A DNA stretch of 64,000 bases, from positions 263,564-327,563 of the forward strand of contig RDEW01000035.1 in NCBI GenBank assembly GCA_011109175.1, written 5' to 3'. Of this stretch, positions 32,820 through 44,660 are shown one piece after another (positions within the stretch are counted from its first letter, which is position 1; every line of letters starts with the position of its first letter). The DNA is from Dicyema japonicum. Its lineage: Eukaryota > Dicyemida > Rhombozoa > Dicyemidae. Below the pieces are notes generated by a model. The model did no database searches. It saw only the letters and a program-made list of their open reading frames with translations, and had not been told where the DNA came from. A program made the translations under genes and the position numbers.

Positions 32820-35640
32820 AAAAGTTAACACATAAAAATCTAAAAGAGCTGCAGTGAAAGTCACAACAATGAAAGCCAGTAGCTCTTCTCGTCCTCCGGG
32901 AAGTGCTACAGCTGAGTCATTCTCTTTGGATAACAAGACGTCGCATAAGGCAGAACCTGTTAAACCAGAGAATGTTCTTACAAAACACAACCCACGGAAG
33001 TGTCCAAACCTACGGATGAACCAATGAAAGCTGATTCTTTAGAGAACAAGACTATATTAATCACAGTGGATTCTACTATGAATGCGATAAAGATTGCAAA
33101 CGTTTTACAATACTATACCAATATCTGAGAATGAGCCACAGAGGACCGGGCTCATTCCGACTGGATTTCCAGGACAACTCCCACGTGACCACCTATATGG
33201 AGGCTGTGAATGAGACCTGTCCCTTTGGTCATGACAATCACTTTTTCAAGACAATCTCAACAAAACCGTCTGAGATTGTCCTCAGGAACCTTCCCTTCTG
33301 GGTGAAAGAGACGACCTCTTGGTCTACCTCCAGGAGATGGCTCCTTCAGTCACGAAGGTTACCCGAATGACCAGAGGATCGCAGGCCATGCTAATGGCGA
33401 AGGCCTCGATCAATAGTAAATCGGAGGCCACATCACTAATACGCTGTGGCTTCTACATCGGAACGAACAAATCTCTTGTAAGTGGATGAGAAGAGGGCCG
33501 CCGATCTGCTACAACTGTCAGCAGGTCGGTCACTTTGCATACCAGTGCACGGGAAAGAAGAAATGTTTCCGTTGCGCGGGAGAGCATGACACCCCCAGGT
33601 GCAATGCGGATCCGGGTCATGAACCTACGTGTGTTAACCGCTGATCAACAAAACACGGTGCAAGATATGGAGGATGCCCTGTGCTCATGAAGGCCAGGCG
33701 AAAGTTAAATCCCGAATCGACAATACGGAACCAAAACAGATGAATGTTATACCCAACAAAGTGGAACCGCCATCCCAAAAAAGAATAATTAGCCCAAAGA
33801 CTAACAAGAATGAAGCTGCTCCTCTTGCACGAGAGTCGGCCTGGCTACCCTGCAAAAGTTATCAGGGAGAATTGCAAAAGAACTGGAGGAAATAATATCA
33901 AGACTGTAGGAACTAAGCGGCATACTCTGGGTGGATTTACGAAGAATGGTGGACCTGGCCATGGAGAGCCCGGGCCACCAAAAAGAAAATTGAAAAGAAA
34001 CCTGAAGATAGTGCTGGTGAACGCCCGATCCCTGAGATGACCTGGCACTACTCTTATCGTCTACCAAGATTGACATCCTGATGGTCAACGAGACCAAGGT
34101 AAAAAAGACCAACACTACAATGTACAGGGATACAATTCTATAGAAATACCATGGGTCGAAGCTGCAGAAGCTTGTACTGGAACCACATTGTTCAGTGATG
34201 TTCTAAAGATACGTGATCCAAAAGTTGTTATGAATACTCATTGTGAATTTGTTTCCGTCGAGGTGAGATGCTGTGGCCGTTGGATATACGTTGGAGGAAT
34301 TTATTCAAAGGACCTCAGAAAGTGCTCCACAGAAATTGAATAATTCTTCACAAGAAACGATATGTCTGTCCTAGTAAGAGATCTAAATGCTAAGAACATT
34401 AAATATGGATGTCTCGGAACCAACGAGGATGGAATCAGGCTAAGAAAATTGAGTGATAAGACTGGCTTCGAGATTTTGACGTCGGAGAAGCCGAATCACT
34501 ACTCGCACCACGGTGGAGACATGCTTGGGGTGTTCCTGGTGTCACCACTGCTCTACACTTATGTGGAGAGACCGATGATCATGTGAGACATCGGGAGCGA
34601 CCACATCCCCAAGAGATGTTACTGAACCTGGCTCCGGACACTACGGAGTCAGTGTTTACAGGATACGACCTATCAAGACTAAATTAGGAACACTATAGAA
34701 GATACATATCTAGAAACCTTAAAAACTGGAAGGAGGGACCTTATTCCCGAAGTGATATTAACAACATATACTTTTCAATTGTGATGGAGAGATACTTATT
34801 ACTTTACGCAAGGAGCACCCTCAAGGACCAATTATGGGAAGAGCATCAATCTCTCCCCTTCTACATTATCTATGATTAATAAAAGAAACCGCCTGAGGAA
34901 CAAACTCAGAAAATGTGTCGACTGGATGTACTGAATTGTATTGACCGGTCAACTGAAGGTAATCAAAAAACCATTGAAGAAGGAACAAGACTGTCTCAAA
35001 AACAATGTTTGAGGGTCGAGGCAAGCAAACTAAACACCGAAGACCCCTCGTTCTGGAAGTTCTACAAAAGAATAACTGGCCAGAAAATGAATGACATGAA
35101 AATCTCTTTGACCAAGCCAGAAGGTTGATCATGTTCTATGGAAAGAAGCCCCAGATATTTTTAAGAAGCAACTAGAGCGCATTCAGGGGGTCAGCTGATC
35201 CCGAGGTAAAAGTTAGATGCTTCACAGAAATTCTAACGTACTCTTTGGATGATCTCAAAGATACTGAAATGAAGATAACGACAGAGGACGTCATGATTAG
35301 CATCAAAACATGCAAAGCTAACGCCCCTGGACATGACCATATTAGCATGAGATTGTTCAAGGTAGGCCCAGAGGATCTACTGCTCGTAATGAAGAATTTA
35401 TTCAACGCGAGCATAGATTATGGCTACGTCCCCGAACGCTGGAAAACCTCCATAGTCAGAATTATCTTGACACAGGGAAAGTCGGGGAGGGACCCTTTCA
35501 GCTATTAGCCGATCAGCCTCATCTGCTCTATTTCCAAGATTGATGAGCGAATTATCTTCGAGAGGCTAAACGACCACATGGAAGAGAGTGGTTTCTTCCT
35601 TGCAGAGCAACGTGGCTTCAAAATTTGCAGAGTTCACAAT
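32820..35640 (+). mobile_element. Jockey/I-type LINE with gag-like ORF1 and ORF2, 3' truncated
   Basis: ORF1 (about 32870-33900, several frames) is Ser/Pro/Lys-rich at first, then carries two CCHC knuckles: CYNCQQVGHFAYQC (33507-33548) and CFRCAGEHDTPRC (33564-33602). ORF2 starts near 34010 with an AP endonuclease: LKIVLVNARSLR, VNETKV, YVGGIYS, VRDLNAKNIKYGCLGTN, TSEKPNHYSHHGGD and SDHIPK. It reaches the reverse transcriptase start (ISKIDERIIFERLNDHMEES, LAEQRGF) and stops at about 35635 before the catalytic boxes. Numerous frameshifts make it inactive. It is the longest element in the window. Confidence 0.8.
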
Positions 35641-36222
35641 TTCGAATGAATTTTCTGATAATCTCATTCTTTAAAGTGAAGTATCTTTGTCGACATTCAT
35701 ACTCAATTTTATTGACTCCTCCGTGTGAAAACTCGTGCAACGATTTCGCAACATATTCCATTTCGGTTTCATTATCCAGGAATATGACTAACTTGAAATC
35801 AGTTGATTTAAGATACAGTCTAAAATTATTGTAAATTTACAATACCTGTCATTGATAATGGAAAAATTCTCTATCTTCTTTACAAGCCTATATTTTCGGT
35901 GCCTCGGAAGATTTTCGGGAAATTTATCATGCAAAGCATCTTTTAAAGTCTGATATTCAACGCAATCTTTCGCAAAACCCTTGTAAGAAGCCATTGCAAC
36001 AAAACAATCTTCCATGCTATAAATCACGTAGAAATCTAGGTTTACCGCTATAAAAAATAAAATCTTTATAATCATAATATTTATGAATAAAAAACTAATT
36101 TAACAGGATTAAATCACGATATAAATCGGATATACAAAATTAGATGTCGGATAATCAAAAAACCTTTTCAAGGTCGAAAAAATGTAACAGGCTGCCCATG
36201 CTTTACGCGCCGCCCATGTGAC
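35641..36222. other. Region without a recognised gene
   Basis: The minus frame 36075-35788 (95 codons, KILFFIAVNLDFYVIYSMEDC, SYKGFAKDCVEYQTLKDALHD) looks coding-like, but I cannot assign it. It ends where the duplicated SINE block begins. Confidence 0.35.
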
Positions 36223-36545
36223 ATATTACCCTAACAGTTAGAATGTCATACACGAACAGAGGTTTTTTCCTATGCTCTGCCATTCTTTTTCTTCTTCCAA
36301 TCAATGTGACGTCATGTGATCCATCTGTCTCAGGAGGAGTTCAAGATGGTATCAAAAAGGACTATTCGCCTCATCTTAGTCCATTGAATAATTTCATAAC
36401 TCAGTGTTTCACTGGGCGTCATCCGAGAGAAGTAGATGACACCACAGGAGAAAAGAAACAGATAAAAAGAAAAGAAACTTCTACCGACTAGCCAGTGGGG
36501 GAATCGAACACAGGACAAATTGCTATGTAAGTAAGTCCAAACCAC
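36223..36545 (-). repeat. SINE-B fold-back copy 2
   Basis: Near-identical to 30788-31125, including both opposed cores, the B box and the terminal TTACCCTAACAGTTAGAATG. Small indels distinguish the copies. Confidence 0.7.
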
Positions 36546-36639
36546 TAAGAATATAAATCAACAAGTAAGGTCAACCAAACTATAAATTTAATAACTTATA
36601 ATTAGTTAATTCGGCTTCAGTATTTTACTTAAATTATTT

Positions 36640-37012
36640 TCATTCTTCTTTAGTTTACTACCAATATCATTAATGGTACAATCCATCAATCTCTTATACT
36701 CCCTCATATTATTCACTTCTACAAACTCATTTATTATATACTTCATCTCTGCTATTCTAACTCTATCTTAACTTATTTCTCCTATTAAAACTGAATTTTC
36801 ACATTCTTTAACTTTTATTTTCTTCTCGTACTTTGTCTTTTATTATTATTATTAGTTTTACTAGCAAAAAGTCGCTTTTTAACATTTGAAGCTGTTGTTC
36901 TCTGTTAAATGATGCTTTGGCGTTCTCAAATTCTTCTTCAAGTTCTTTGTACTTATTTTTGGTTGTTGTCATCTATCACTTATACTCATTACCAATCTAT
37001 TTACAAGATCTT
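36640..37012 (-). pseudogene. Coiled-coil protein remnant, copy 2 (5' truncated)
   Basis: Homologous to 31571-31195. It lacks the N-terminal part, has a 3-nt in-frame deletion in the EEDVN region and a TAA in place of a lysine codon in EISKD. Its 5' edge (37012) abuts a reverse transcriptase fragment. The shared 3' end with copy 1 at the SINE terminus, and the differing 5' edge, fit LINE-type retroposition of a coil-plus-SINE transcript. Confidence 0.55.
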
Positions 37013-37016
37013 AGCA

Positions 37017-37240
37017 CTATCAAGTTCGTTGAAACACTTGGTCGACTAGATCAAGTGGATCAAGAATAACTTTGTTACTGTTATGTCGAGCCTCCGCGTC
37101 GAGAGCATAGTTCCAGCTTATCAAGCATTTGTTAGCAGACTGAGTCGCTGATTGAATGCTTCTGTTTTTGAAAGAAAGAATGATATCGTCTGCATAGGAA
37201 AGGATTATGCAGTTTTCATTACAGGTTTGTGGCATGTCGT
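37017..37240 (-). mobile_element. Jockey-like RT, isolated YADD segment
   Basis: NCIILSYADDIILSFKNRSI and CLISWNYALDAEARHNSNK: the catalytic box is intact. It lies downstream (minus strand) of the thumb of the adjacent element rather than upstream, so it is a separate fragment. Confidence 0.65.
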
Positions 37241-37249
37241 TTATTTTTA

Positions 37250-38672
37250 TTTTACTTTATTGAACCAAAAAACCACCGTCATATCCAAAATATACAAATT
37301 CAAGTGATCCCAGCCTCCCTTAACAGTCTCCGCATCATTTCTTGGCCTTCCGACTGCGTTCCTGCGCATTTCCGATATGGACGGTGTCCGCATTCCAGAG
37401 TCCTTCGCAGAGGCACTGTTCCAGTCGCCTCTATCACATTTTCTAGGTTTCTAGGCAGGATTTCTACTCGGGAATATTTCCTTAGTAGGTTTGCTGCCTT
37501 CACTTGAATGTTGCATATCTTGTCCAAATTCGTTGCAGAAAGGTCAGATCCCCAGATATTACATGCATATCCTATTGTAACCTCGATGTACTGTTTGTAT
37601 ATGACATCCAGACCACTCAACTCTTTTATGTCTCTTAGGTTTCTCAAGAACGCCTTCAGGAAGTTGATTTTCCTCGTACAAGTCAATAACATATTTTCGA
37701 CATGTTTTGTAAAAGTTAAAGTTTCAAAGGTAACTCCCAGGATTTTCTGGTATTTTTTGCGGGATATTCTTCCCATCAGTGTGACGTCAATCGATACTTT
37801 CCCTAGTCTCTGTTTGTCGTGAATAGGGTCAACACGACTTCTCCAAGCTAGCAGTCATTTGATTTTCCCAAAGCTGTAGAGATTGAAGAGTGGGGTGACA
37901 GTGGAGAGCCTTATGGGACTCAATTTGGAACGTAACGAGATCTTGATTTGATGTGCAAAGTGCCTGTGCTCGTCTTCCATTTAAGAAGTTTCCAAGCCAA
38001 AGTTTCAAGTTCGAATGCATTTTGGTTTCAAATATCTTATTTGTAAGGAGTTTCCTGGGGACTGAGTCGGACGCATTTGTGATGTCCACGGATATAAGTA
38101 CTGTCCTCTGATGGGGTTTGGGGGAGTTAAATTTTTCCGCAATGAATTATGTGAGGGTTGTTGTGTTCTAATGGTTACCCCGGAATCCGTGCTGGGTCGA
38201 AGGTATTGAGATTGAGTCTTGTACTTTTTCTAGAACAAACCTTTAAGGGATCCTTGAGACCGGACCCAGAATGGATATTGGGCGATAGGATTATGGTTCA
38301 TTTATTTGTTAGGTTTTCAAATAGGTTTGATTAGAGACTTCTTCCATATTTCCAGCCTCCAACATCTCTCGAATTATCTTCGAATGCTCCGCCAATAAAC
38401 CAACAACGTTCTTGAAGTGTCTTTTATTTCGCCATAGGAATTCTATCGGAGTGCACTTTTTTAATGCCGATCTGTATTTCTCCGCATGAACCGCCCTCTC
38501 TCTGAATGGGTTTCCTATCTCCTTGCACATACGTAGGAAGCCCTGGCCATTTCTCAAGGGGATGGATGGTGTCTGATTGCATATGCTGCATGAGGGCAAA
38601 GCTCCCAGTTTATTTAAATAATTAAAAGAGCAAATTAAAATAAATTTTAAATTATTCGCGTAACTCTGAATC
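37250..38672 (-). mobile_element. Jockey-like LINE ORF2, deleted across the catalytic box
   Basis: Minus-strand order: EKYRSALKKCTPIEFLWRNK (linker, from 38600), SYRPISILGPVSRI, STQHGFRGNH, VDITNASDSVPRKLLTNKIF, LKLWLGNFLNGRRAQ, then directly SIDVTLMGRISRKKYQKILG, LRDIKELSGLDVIYKQYIEV, GYACNIWGSDLS and an end GQEMMRRLLREAGIT with a stop. The segment expected to hold YADD is missing between NGRRAQ and MGRI. The 3' end GGATCACTTGAATTTGTATA...TTCAATAAAG follows. On its 5' side it is cut by the Buster hAT at 38681. Confidence 0.75.
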
Positions 38673-38680
38673 ATTTAGAT

Positions 38681-40704
38681 CAGGGGTTCTCAACCTGGGG
38701 TCGATTCGACCCTCAGGGGTCTAAAATCAATCCAGATCGATCGTAAGGGGGTCGAAAATAAATTTAATATATTTAATCTTTTTCATTTTAAATTAAGTTA
38801 GTTTATTTTTAAAGTGGTAAACCTTTGTTCTTTAAAATTTTTAAAATTACCATGCATGTTTTTGTTCGTGTATGAGTCGTCCTTCTACATTAAAAATTCG
38901 TCAATATAAAAATGAATATTTGGAATTTGGATTTATAAAATTTTTTTTGATAATAGACCATATTGCTTACTGTGTAACAAGTTATCAAATGATGCAATGA
39001 AACCGTCCAAATTGTTGGATCATCTTAGGAGTAAACATTCGGATAAAAAAGATAAACCATTAGAGTATTTTGAAGAATTAAAGGATTCTTTTCGTAAACA
39101 AAAAACGATTGACAGTTTTTACAAATAGTATTGAAAGAAACAAAAAATACTATTTTTTTCGCTTCAAATTGACGAAAGTCATACATGTGACAACCAATAA
39201 ATTCTAATGGGATATGTCAGGTTAATCTTATTAGAAGCTTACCTTTTAAGATATTTTGACGATCATGCTATTCCTACAGAAGCTTTATTATTCGTCAAAT
39301 ATTTGGAAACTGATATGACTGGATTTTCTATTTTTTCCGTAGTCAAATTATTTTTGGATGACAAGAAGATTCCATATGAAAATTTGGTTTCTTGTGCCAC
39401 AGATGGTGAATGTCTATGGTTGGAAAATATAAAGGATTTGCGCATATTTGACAAAAATATGTCCAAATGTGATTCATATACATTGCGTCCTACATATACA
39501 ACATTTGGTTTCAAAAGCTCTTTCGCCAATTCTACATGAAACGTTAAATATAGTTATTAAAACCATAAACAAAATTAAAGCAAACAGCAAGTATGACCGT
39601 CTTTTTAGAAAATTTTGCTATGAGGCTAAAGAAACATATGTCCGTCTTGTGCTTCACACTGAGGTTATAGTTTCCAATTTTATTTTATAGGTACGATGGT
39701 TATCAAAGGGAAATGCATTAGAACGATTTTCAATATTATTTGACACAATCGTAAATTTTCTTACTTCTGGGTGATAAAACTTTAGCAGATTTAATTGTAT
39801 CGAAAAAGAAAGAAATTGTTTATTTGACTTGGATTTTTGGAAAATTTAATGAAGTTTCATTAGAACTTCAGGGAAAGTATGTGACGTTAATAGATTGTAA
39901 AAGAATTATTCAAATATTTATCGAAAAAATTAAGTTATATAAATATAACTTGGAAAAAAGAAATTATTATAACATTCCCGAATTCCACTCAATTGGTCAA
40001 ACATTTGATAATGAAGATATTAACAACTTTTTGCAACATTTATTACGTGTAGAAAAAGATTTGATTCTTCGATTCCAAGATATTCTTGAATTTGAAATTT
40101 CATTTTAAATGTTTAATCTGTTTTTGTCAAAGCCAGAAGAACAAAAAGAAAATATTAAAGAGGAATTAATTATGTTAAAATTCAATCCAGAATTAAAACT
40201 ATTTTAGAATGATTCACAATCACCTGCTATTTTTTGGCAAAATATGAAAGTGAAGGAGAGTTATCCAAAATTGTGGACATAAATAGCACAATTGCTACTC
40301 TATTTTCCGACATCATACTGTGTTGAATGCGGATTTAGCATTCTACATCGAATTGTAAATAAAGAACAAAACAGATTGGAAGTGTCCATTAGAGGAGATA
40401 TTCGTTTAAAAATAACACAAATAGATCCAGATATCGAATCTTTGGTCAAAAAACATCAGTCACAGGGATCCCATTGGTATTTAATTTTTTTATTATAGAT
40501 TTATGCTAAGATACCAACTTAACATCGAGTATATACTTTTTTTGTTTGATTTGATTATTAACAATGAATTCATTTTAGATAGTTAACTAATTTTACTTAA
40601 AATTATCTGTTCAAAATAAAAAAGTTTTAAGGGGTCGATTAAATATTAGGGGGGTCGAAAAAAAAGTCATGGGGTCGACGAGTAAAAAAAGGTTGAGAAC
40701 CCTG
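38681..40704 (+). mobile_element. Buster-type hAT transposon, complete termini, 8-bp TSD
   Basis: Termini are CAGGGGTTCTCAACCT (left) and AGGTTGAGAACCCTG (right). The perfect target duplication ATTTAGAT lies at 38673-38680 and 40705-40712. Subterminal GGGGTCGA motifs repeat at both ends. The length is 2024 bp. The termini and the central TA of the duplication match hAT-Buster/Charlie-type elements related to ZBED5. The insertion lies in a Jockey-like LINE. Confidence 0.9.
38872..40498 (+). pseudogene. ZBED5/SCAND3-like hAT transposase, frameshifted
   Basis: Starting MSRPSTLKIRQYKNEYLEFG, it has a BED-type finger (CLLCNKLSNDAMKPSKLLDH, RSKH) and then LKDSFRKQKTIDSF. The first catalytic region is FSLQIDES, followed by MGYVRLILLEAYLL, KYLETDMTGFSIF, SCATDGE, IHCVLHIQHLVSKALSP, GKYVTLIDCKRIIQIFIEK and LLYFPTSYCVECGFSILHRI. 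It ends SRxDIRLKITQIDPDIESL. The C-terminal YCVECGFS...R block is the hAT dimerisation region. About six frameshifts or stops separate the pieces, so no active enzyme is made. High similarity to the 62.5-kb fragment suggests relatively recent activity of the family. Confidence 0.85.
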
Positions 40705-40712
40705 ATTTAGAT

Positions 40713-42185
40713 GGTTGATGTTGGCCATAAAACTGGTTTAGTTGACCCCCTCAAAATTATACTTTAACAGAAGAATTAGCAAATTTAGGCCAAAAAACAA
40801 CGAAGTGGAACTATAAATAAAGAAATAGATGTTTCTGTGCGATCCCGACAAATTTGAAATTCTGAGATATGTAGGCGAATGTTTGAAAATATAATTATTC
40901 CAACAGGTAAATCTGATGACGTGGACACCTCTGTAAGGTTATTATCAAAAAGCTCCGTACCGACTACCGGGAAGGGCTTCTATTACGTTTCTCCAGGTAC
41001 AGAAATAAGATGTAATATTTTTCTAAAATTCAAGGATTGACTCCGTAATTCGAAGATTTAAGGATAATTCTGGGGGTTTTGCATAATAATTTGCAGAAAC
41101 TCTTCACAACATCATGTTTGGGGACAAAATTATAACACACGTTCCCTCCACAGCTATCAGGTCATACCTCTTAATCATTAGACGATCTACACCGTTTCCT
41201 GATACTGTTTTCAGATCGGAACGACCCATATAGGGCCTTGCACTATAACCTTCCCGGATGAGATAGTACGACATTACTGAATTAGTAAGAATACGACTGA
41301 GGCGTGTGACACAAACGGACTTAGTTAACATAACGTTCAATGGTCTGTGAAAGTGCTTTAATAAAATACACTGATTCCTACGTCAGATTAGTCCCTGAAC
41401 TTATGTAACAAACGCTCACTTGATCAGCAATTCGGCTATTGGCTGGTAAATGAAGCATATAACTGTTTGTGTTTCTCTGATTAACCAAGGTGATGAGAAT
41501 TTATAATTAGAAGAGAAGCAATGTGAGTATTTGATCGCTTGAGGGGTTGAGAATTGTTCGTGTTAAAGGATGTCCAAACGAGAAAGAAAGACCAAGTCCT
41601 TAACCCACGTGGATATTTGAAGGAGGTACTTGTTAAGAATGAATCTCCATTGAGAAACAATGTCGACCACTAGCAAATTCTTCAAGGAATAATAGTCACG
41701 TGGATGATGAAGCTTATGGCTTATCACAGGAAGCATTTACGACTCGCTCCAGCAAATTGATGATTTTGTGAACTACCTACGAGACTGAGAGCTCTGAAAC
41801 TGTTATTTCTGCGAAACCGTACAAACCGATAGCGTGAAGCAAAGAATTCTGAAAAAGTTTTTGAAGCTGAGATCCGTGAAACTGGAGATTTTTGAAAATT
41901 GGAGAATCCTAGGGTCAAGTCTAAAAAAGACGAACTAACTGACGGATCTGTCACTTAAAGGAAGAAATCGATTGATACAATAAAAGGAGACTCAGGGGAG
42001 CTGAAAAGTCTAGAAAACGGAAAAAATTAGTAAATTTGTCAACTTAAACGAGCAGTGGATGATTCACTCACTGAGAAAGGGAATAAAGAGTGTTCACAGA
42101 AAAATAAAAAAATCCCCACGTTTATGTATCATTTACTGAACCTCCTAGAGGATGAGACTATCTATGGTATTTCTTATTAACTGTT
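40713..42185. other. Region without a recognised gene
   Basis: Minus frames 41340-41104 (78 codons) and 41954-41724 (76 codons) are coding-like but unassigned. Nothing else is supportable. Confidence 0.35.
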
Positions 42186-42189
42186 AACA

Positions 42190-42700
42190 CTCTTACGGAA
42201 ATATTTTCGTGAAGAGTGGCTTATGTTCAAAGCTGAACCACGTGACTACACGTTTGACACGACTCGACTCAACGCATTAGTGGTCTTTTGACCATACTTT
42301 CGTGAAGTAGTGGATTTTGGCTGAAGGCTTGACTAGAAATCACGGAATAACACGTAGTAAGTAGTGGCTTTTGGCTTAGAGCTTAACTTGAAATCACCCG
42401 ATAAACCGTGGAAATTATCGTCTTTGCTCAAATTTGATTGGAAATTCTTGGATCCACGTGGAAGCAGTTGTTTATGTCTCGAAGCTTCTGGACCGACTTG
42501 ACACTACGTTTGGACACTACTCGCTATTAACTCACACTTTAGTGGTCTCCCGGACCATATTTTCGTGAAGTAATGGTTTGTGTGTCAAGGCTTGACTGGA
42601 AATCATCTATAACAAGTGTGAAGTAGTGGCTTATTGCTCAACGCTTCATTTACCCGCGTTACTTCACTTTTAAACTCTACTGACTATTGATCAACTCCTT
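42190..42700 (+). repeat. Degenerate tandem array
   Basis: Units of about 50-60 bp resembling CGTGAAGTAGTGG..TTTTGGCT..AGCTTGACTTGAAATCAC occur near 42207, 42300, 42356, 42410, 42460, 42563 and 42621. A second level repeats ACGTTTG.ACACGACTCG...TTAGTGGTC...ACCATA.TTTCGTGAAG at about 42246 and 42507, roughly 265 bp apart. No coding potential is visible. Confidence 0.55.
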
Positions 42701-42949
42701 ACTGGAGTCTCCTGACTTACTCAAAACAACAAAATTCGTATCAAAGCGAAGTGACTTACAAACCGGTGTTCTTTATACGAGTTGAAAGGATCATATTCTG
42801 CAAAGGCTCAAAAGTCCCTTTCAGAATATCAGACTTTTGCCACATACAACACTTGAAGTTGTAGCTAGATGAAACCACATGAATTCTTTCATACTCAGTA
42901 TTCATTCTGAACGCATAGAGAGTTCCGTGAAGGTCTCCACTTTTGAGTA

Positions 42950-43860
42950 TGATGAAAGAACGCTTAGTAAATTATCTCAACTTGCTTTCTTCTCTTTTAT
43001 TGTTAACAAATTTGTGCAACTAGACAGAAACTTGTTCAGGAAATGCTTCTCATTGATGGATTTTGGGGAGTAACTCAGACCTTTTAGTCCGACAATATCA
43101 ACGGGATATGTTGATTTCACCTTCTCCGAGTCTTCCACATAAGTAATGTGGGAAATTGTATATATTTGGTCGATTTTGACAAAACTAGTAGTATTGGCCG
43201 TCTGTAAAGTTATCTCTGTATCCGTGAATTCCACAAATAGCATGTTCACGCTTTAAAACGCGGGAAATATCATACAAACTCATTTTCAAAAAGCCTCTTC
43301 GAACTTTGGATAGGAACAACATGACAAATTCAAATTAGCATCCCTCAACCAAAATTCCAGAGTGAAATCTCAGCTTAATAGTAAAAAATACAGCTTCTGT
43401 GGTCTTTTCCAACTTTATCAACCCTTAAAGACGTCTCTGCTCGCTTGAAGGTAAATATTCTTCAACAGGATCCCAATATCAGCCGAATGACGCCATCTTT
43501 CAAAACATCCGAGAAGTATGGAATGATGCAATACTGAGTAAAGGCAGCCCTGTCTGGCAATCTTGGAGATCAAAAAACGACTGAACTGCGTTTGGGACAA
43601 CAAAAATGAGTTTATACGTTTGATCAGAGTAAGAAGGATGCCAGTATCCAAATGGTCATTTTCAAATATCGAATTAAAGCACATGCATGTCAAATGGAGC
43701 ACAAATTCCATGCGGTCCTTCAAGCCGTAGTCAAATAAAGACAGAAATACAGAGCACGTGTCGTGAAGTTGATTGAAAGTCAAAATATCCTGGAAATTAG
43801 TAAGAATTCACTTCTGACCTCCCTACTGTCCTTTTTACGCGCCACGTTTAAAATGTGAAG
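42950..43860 (-). pseudogene. Unassigned multi-exon gene candidate
   Basis: Two consecutive minus-strand open blocks. Block 1 (43786-43418) reads ILTFNQLHDTCSVFLSLFDY, then GLKDRMEFVLHLTCMCFNSI and FLISKIARQGCLYSVLHHSI. Just upstream is a plausible 3' splice site (TTACTAATTTCCAG). A 26-nt GT...AG segment after VFK would join to AVFFTIKLRFHSGILVEGC. Block 2 (43249-42977) reads NMLFVEFTDTEITLQTANTT, SFVKIDQIYTISHITYVEDS and TYPVDIVGLKGLSYSPKS, ending in KEKK. Composition and length look like genuine protein, helical in block 1. I do not recognise the family, and the join between the blocks is not resolved. Confidence 0.35.
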
Positions 43861-43865
43861 CATTA

Positions 43866-44380
43866 TTGTACTTTGAAATCTTTCCTTTCAGAAAAAAAGA
43901 AACTTTAAACCACGGAACATTGCAGGAGCTGAATTATAATGTCGTTGGTCCGCTAACCTTTCTCTGGGTCTTTTTAGCCTCTTTTAGGGAAAATCCAGTA
44001 AAGAGCACTTTTATAACAATTTTACTAAATAATCACACAAGTCAAATTCTTCTTCATTCATTTGAAAGTGCTATTTAATCCGTGAAACAACATTTAATTG
44101 GCTGAAGCTTAGATAAATGGCCAATTTTTGCCCCAAATATAACAAAATCAACGATTCTACTCAGAGGCAGCTTATACTAAGTGGGCAGAATAAAGTCAAT
44201 GAGAGAAATAAAGTGTACAAGAAAAAAATTAGATATACATTTTCTTCTCAGTCCCCTCTTTTTCTCCCGGGCTGTTCTGTCCCTATAATTTCTTCACAAG
44301 GAGTATCCACTCGAGATCCGCCAATTTTGATTTCAACACTTTATGGCTAAACTTTCATCGTGATATCAACATTAGATACT
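43866..44380. other. Plus-strand open frames, unassigned
   Basis: Frames at 43866-44078 (NYNVVGPLTFLWVFLASFRE) and 44117-44350 are open but not recognised. The first has a hydrophobic stretch. Confidence 0.3.
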
Positions 44381-44399
44381 GATTTTTCCGTGAACCCGG

Positions 44400-44660
44400 G
44401 ATTTTAAGTGGCCTGCCAGGATCTAAATGCTGGAAGATCACTTCCTGTTAGAGTGAAAATACTTCTGTGGCCGACCAATGGTTAAACTCCCTATCACACT
44501 GAACAAAGACCTCCAAAGATTGAAGAAATGCCTCTGGACGAGTTGATATCAATTGCGTGTAACCGTGAAGGATGGAAGAGGATACATTATTTGTTGCACA
44601 TTCTTAGCTATAACCATTATGACAAGGCGATAAGTGCTTATAACAATAGTTCCCATCAGA
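44400..44660 (+). mobile_element. LINE 3' end (RWRLFGHILR family)
   Basis: Pieces read PTNG.TPYHTEQRPPKIE, EEMPLDELISIACNREGWKR and IHYLLHILSYNHYDKAISA. The end CATTATGACAAGGCGATAAG with TGC..TAACAATAG is shared with 48.04-48.09 kb. Only the last ~80 codons of ORF2 and the 3' tail remain. Confidence 0.6.
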
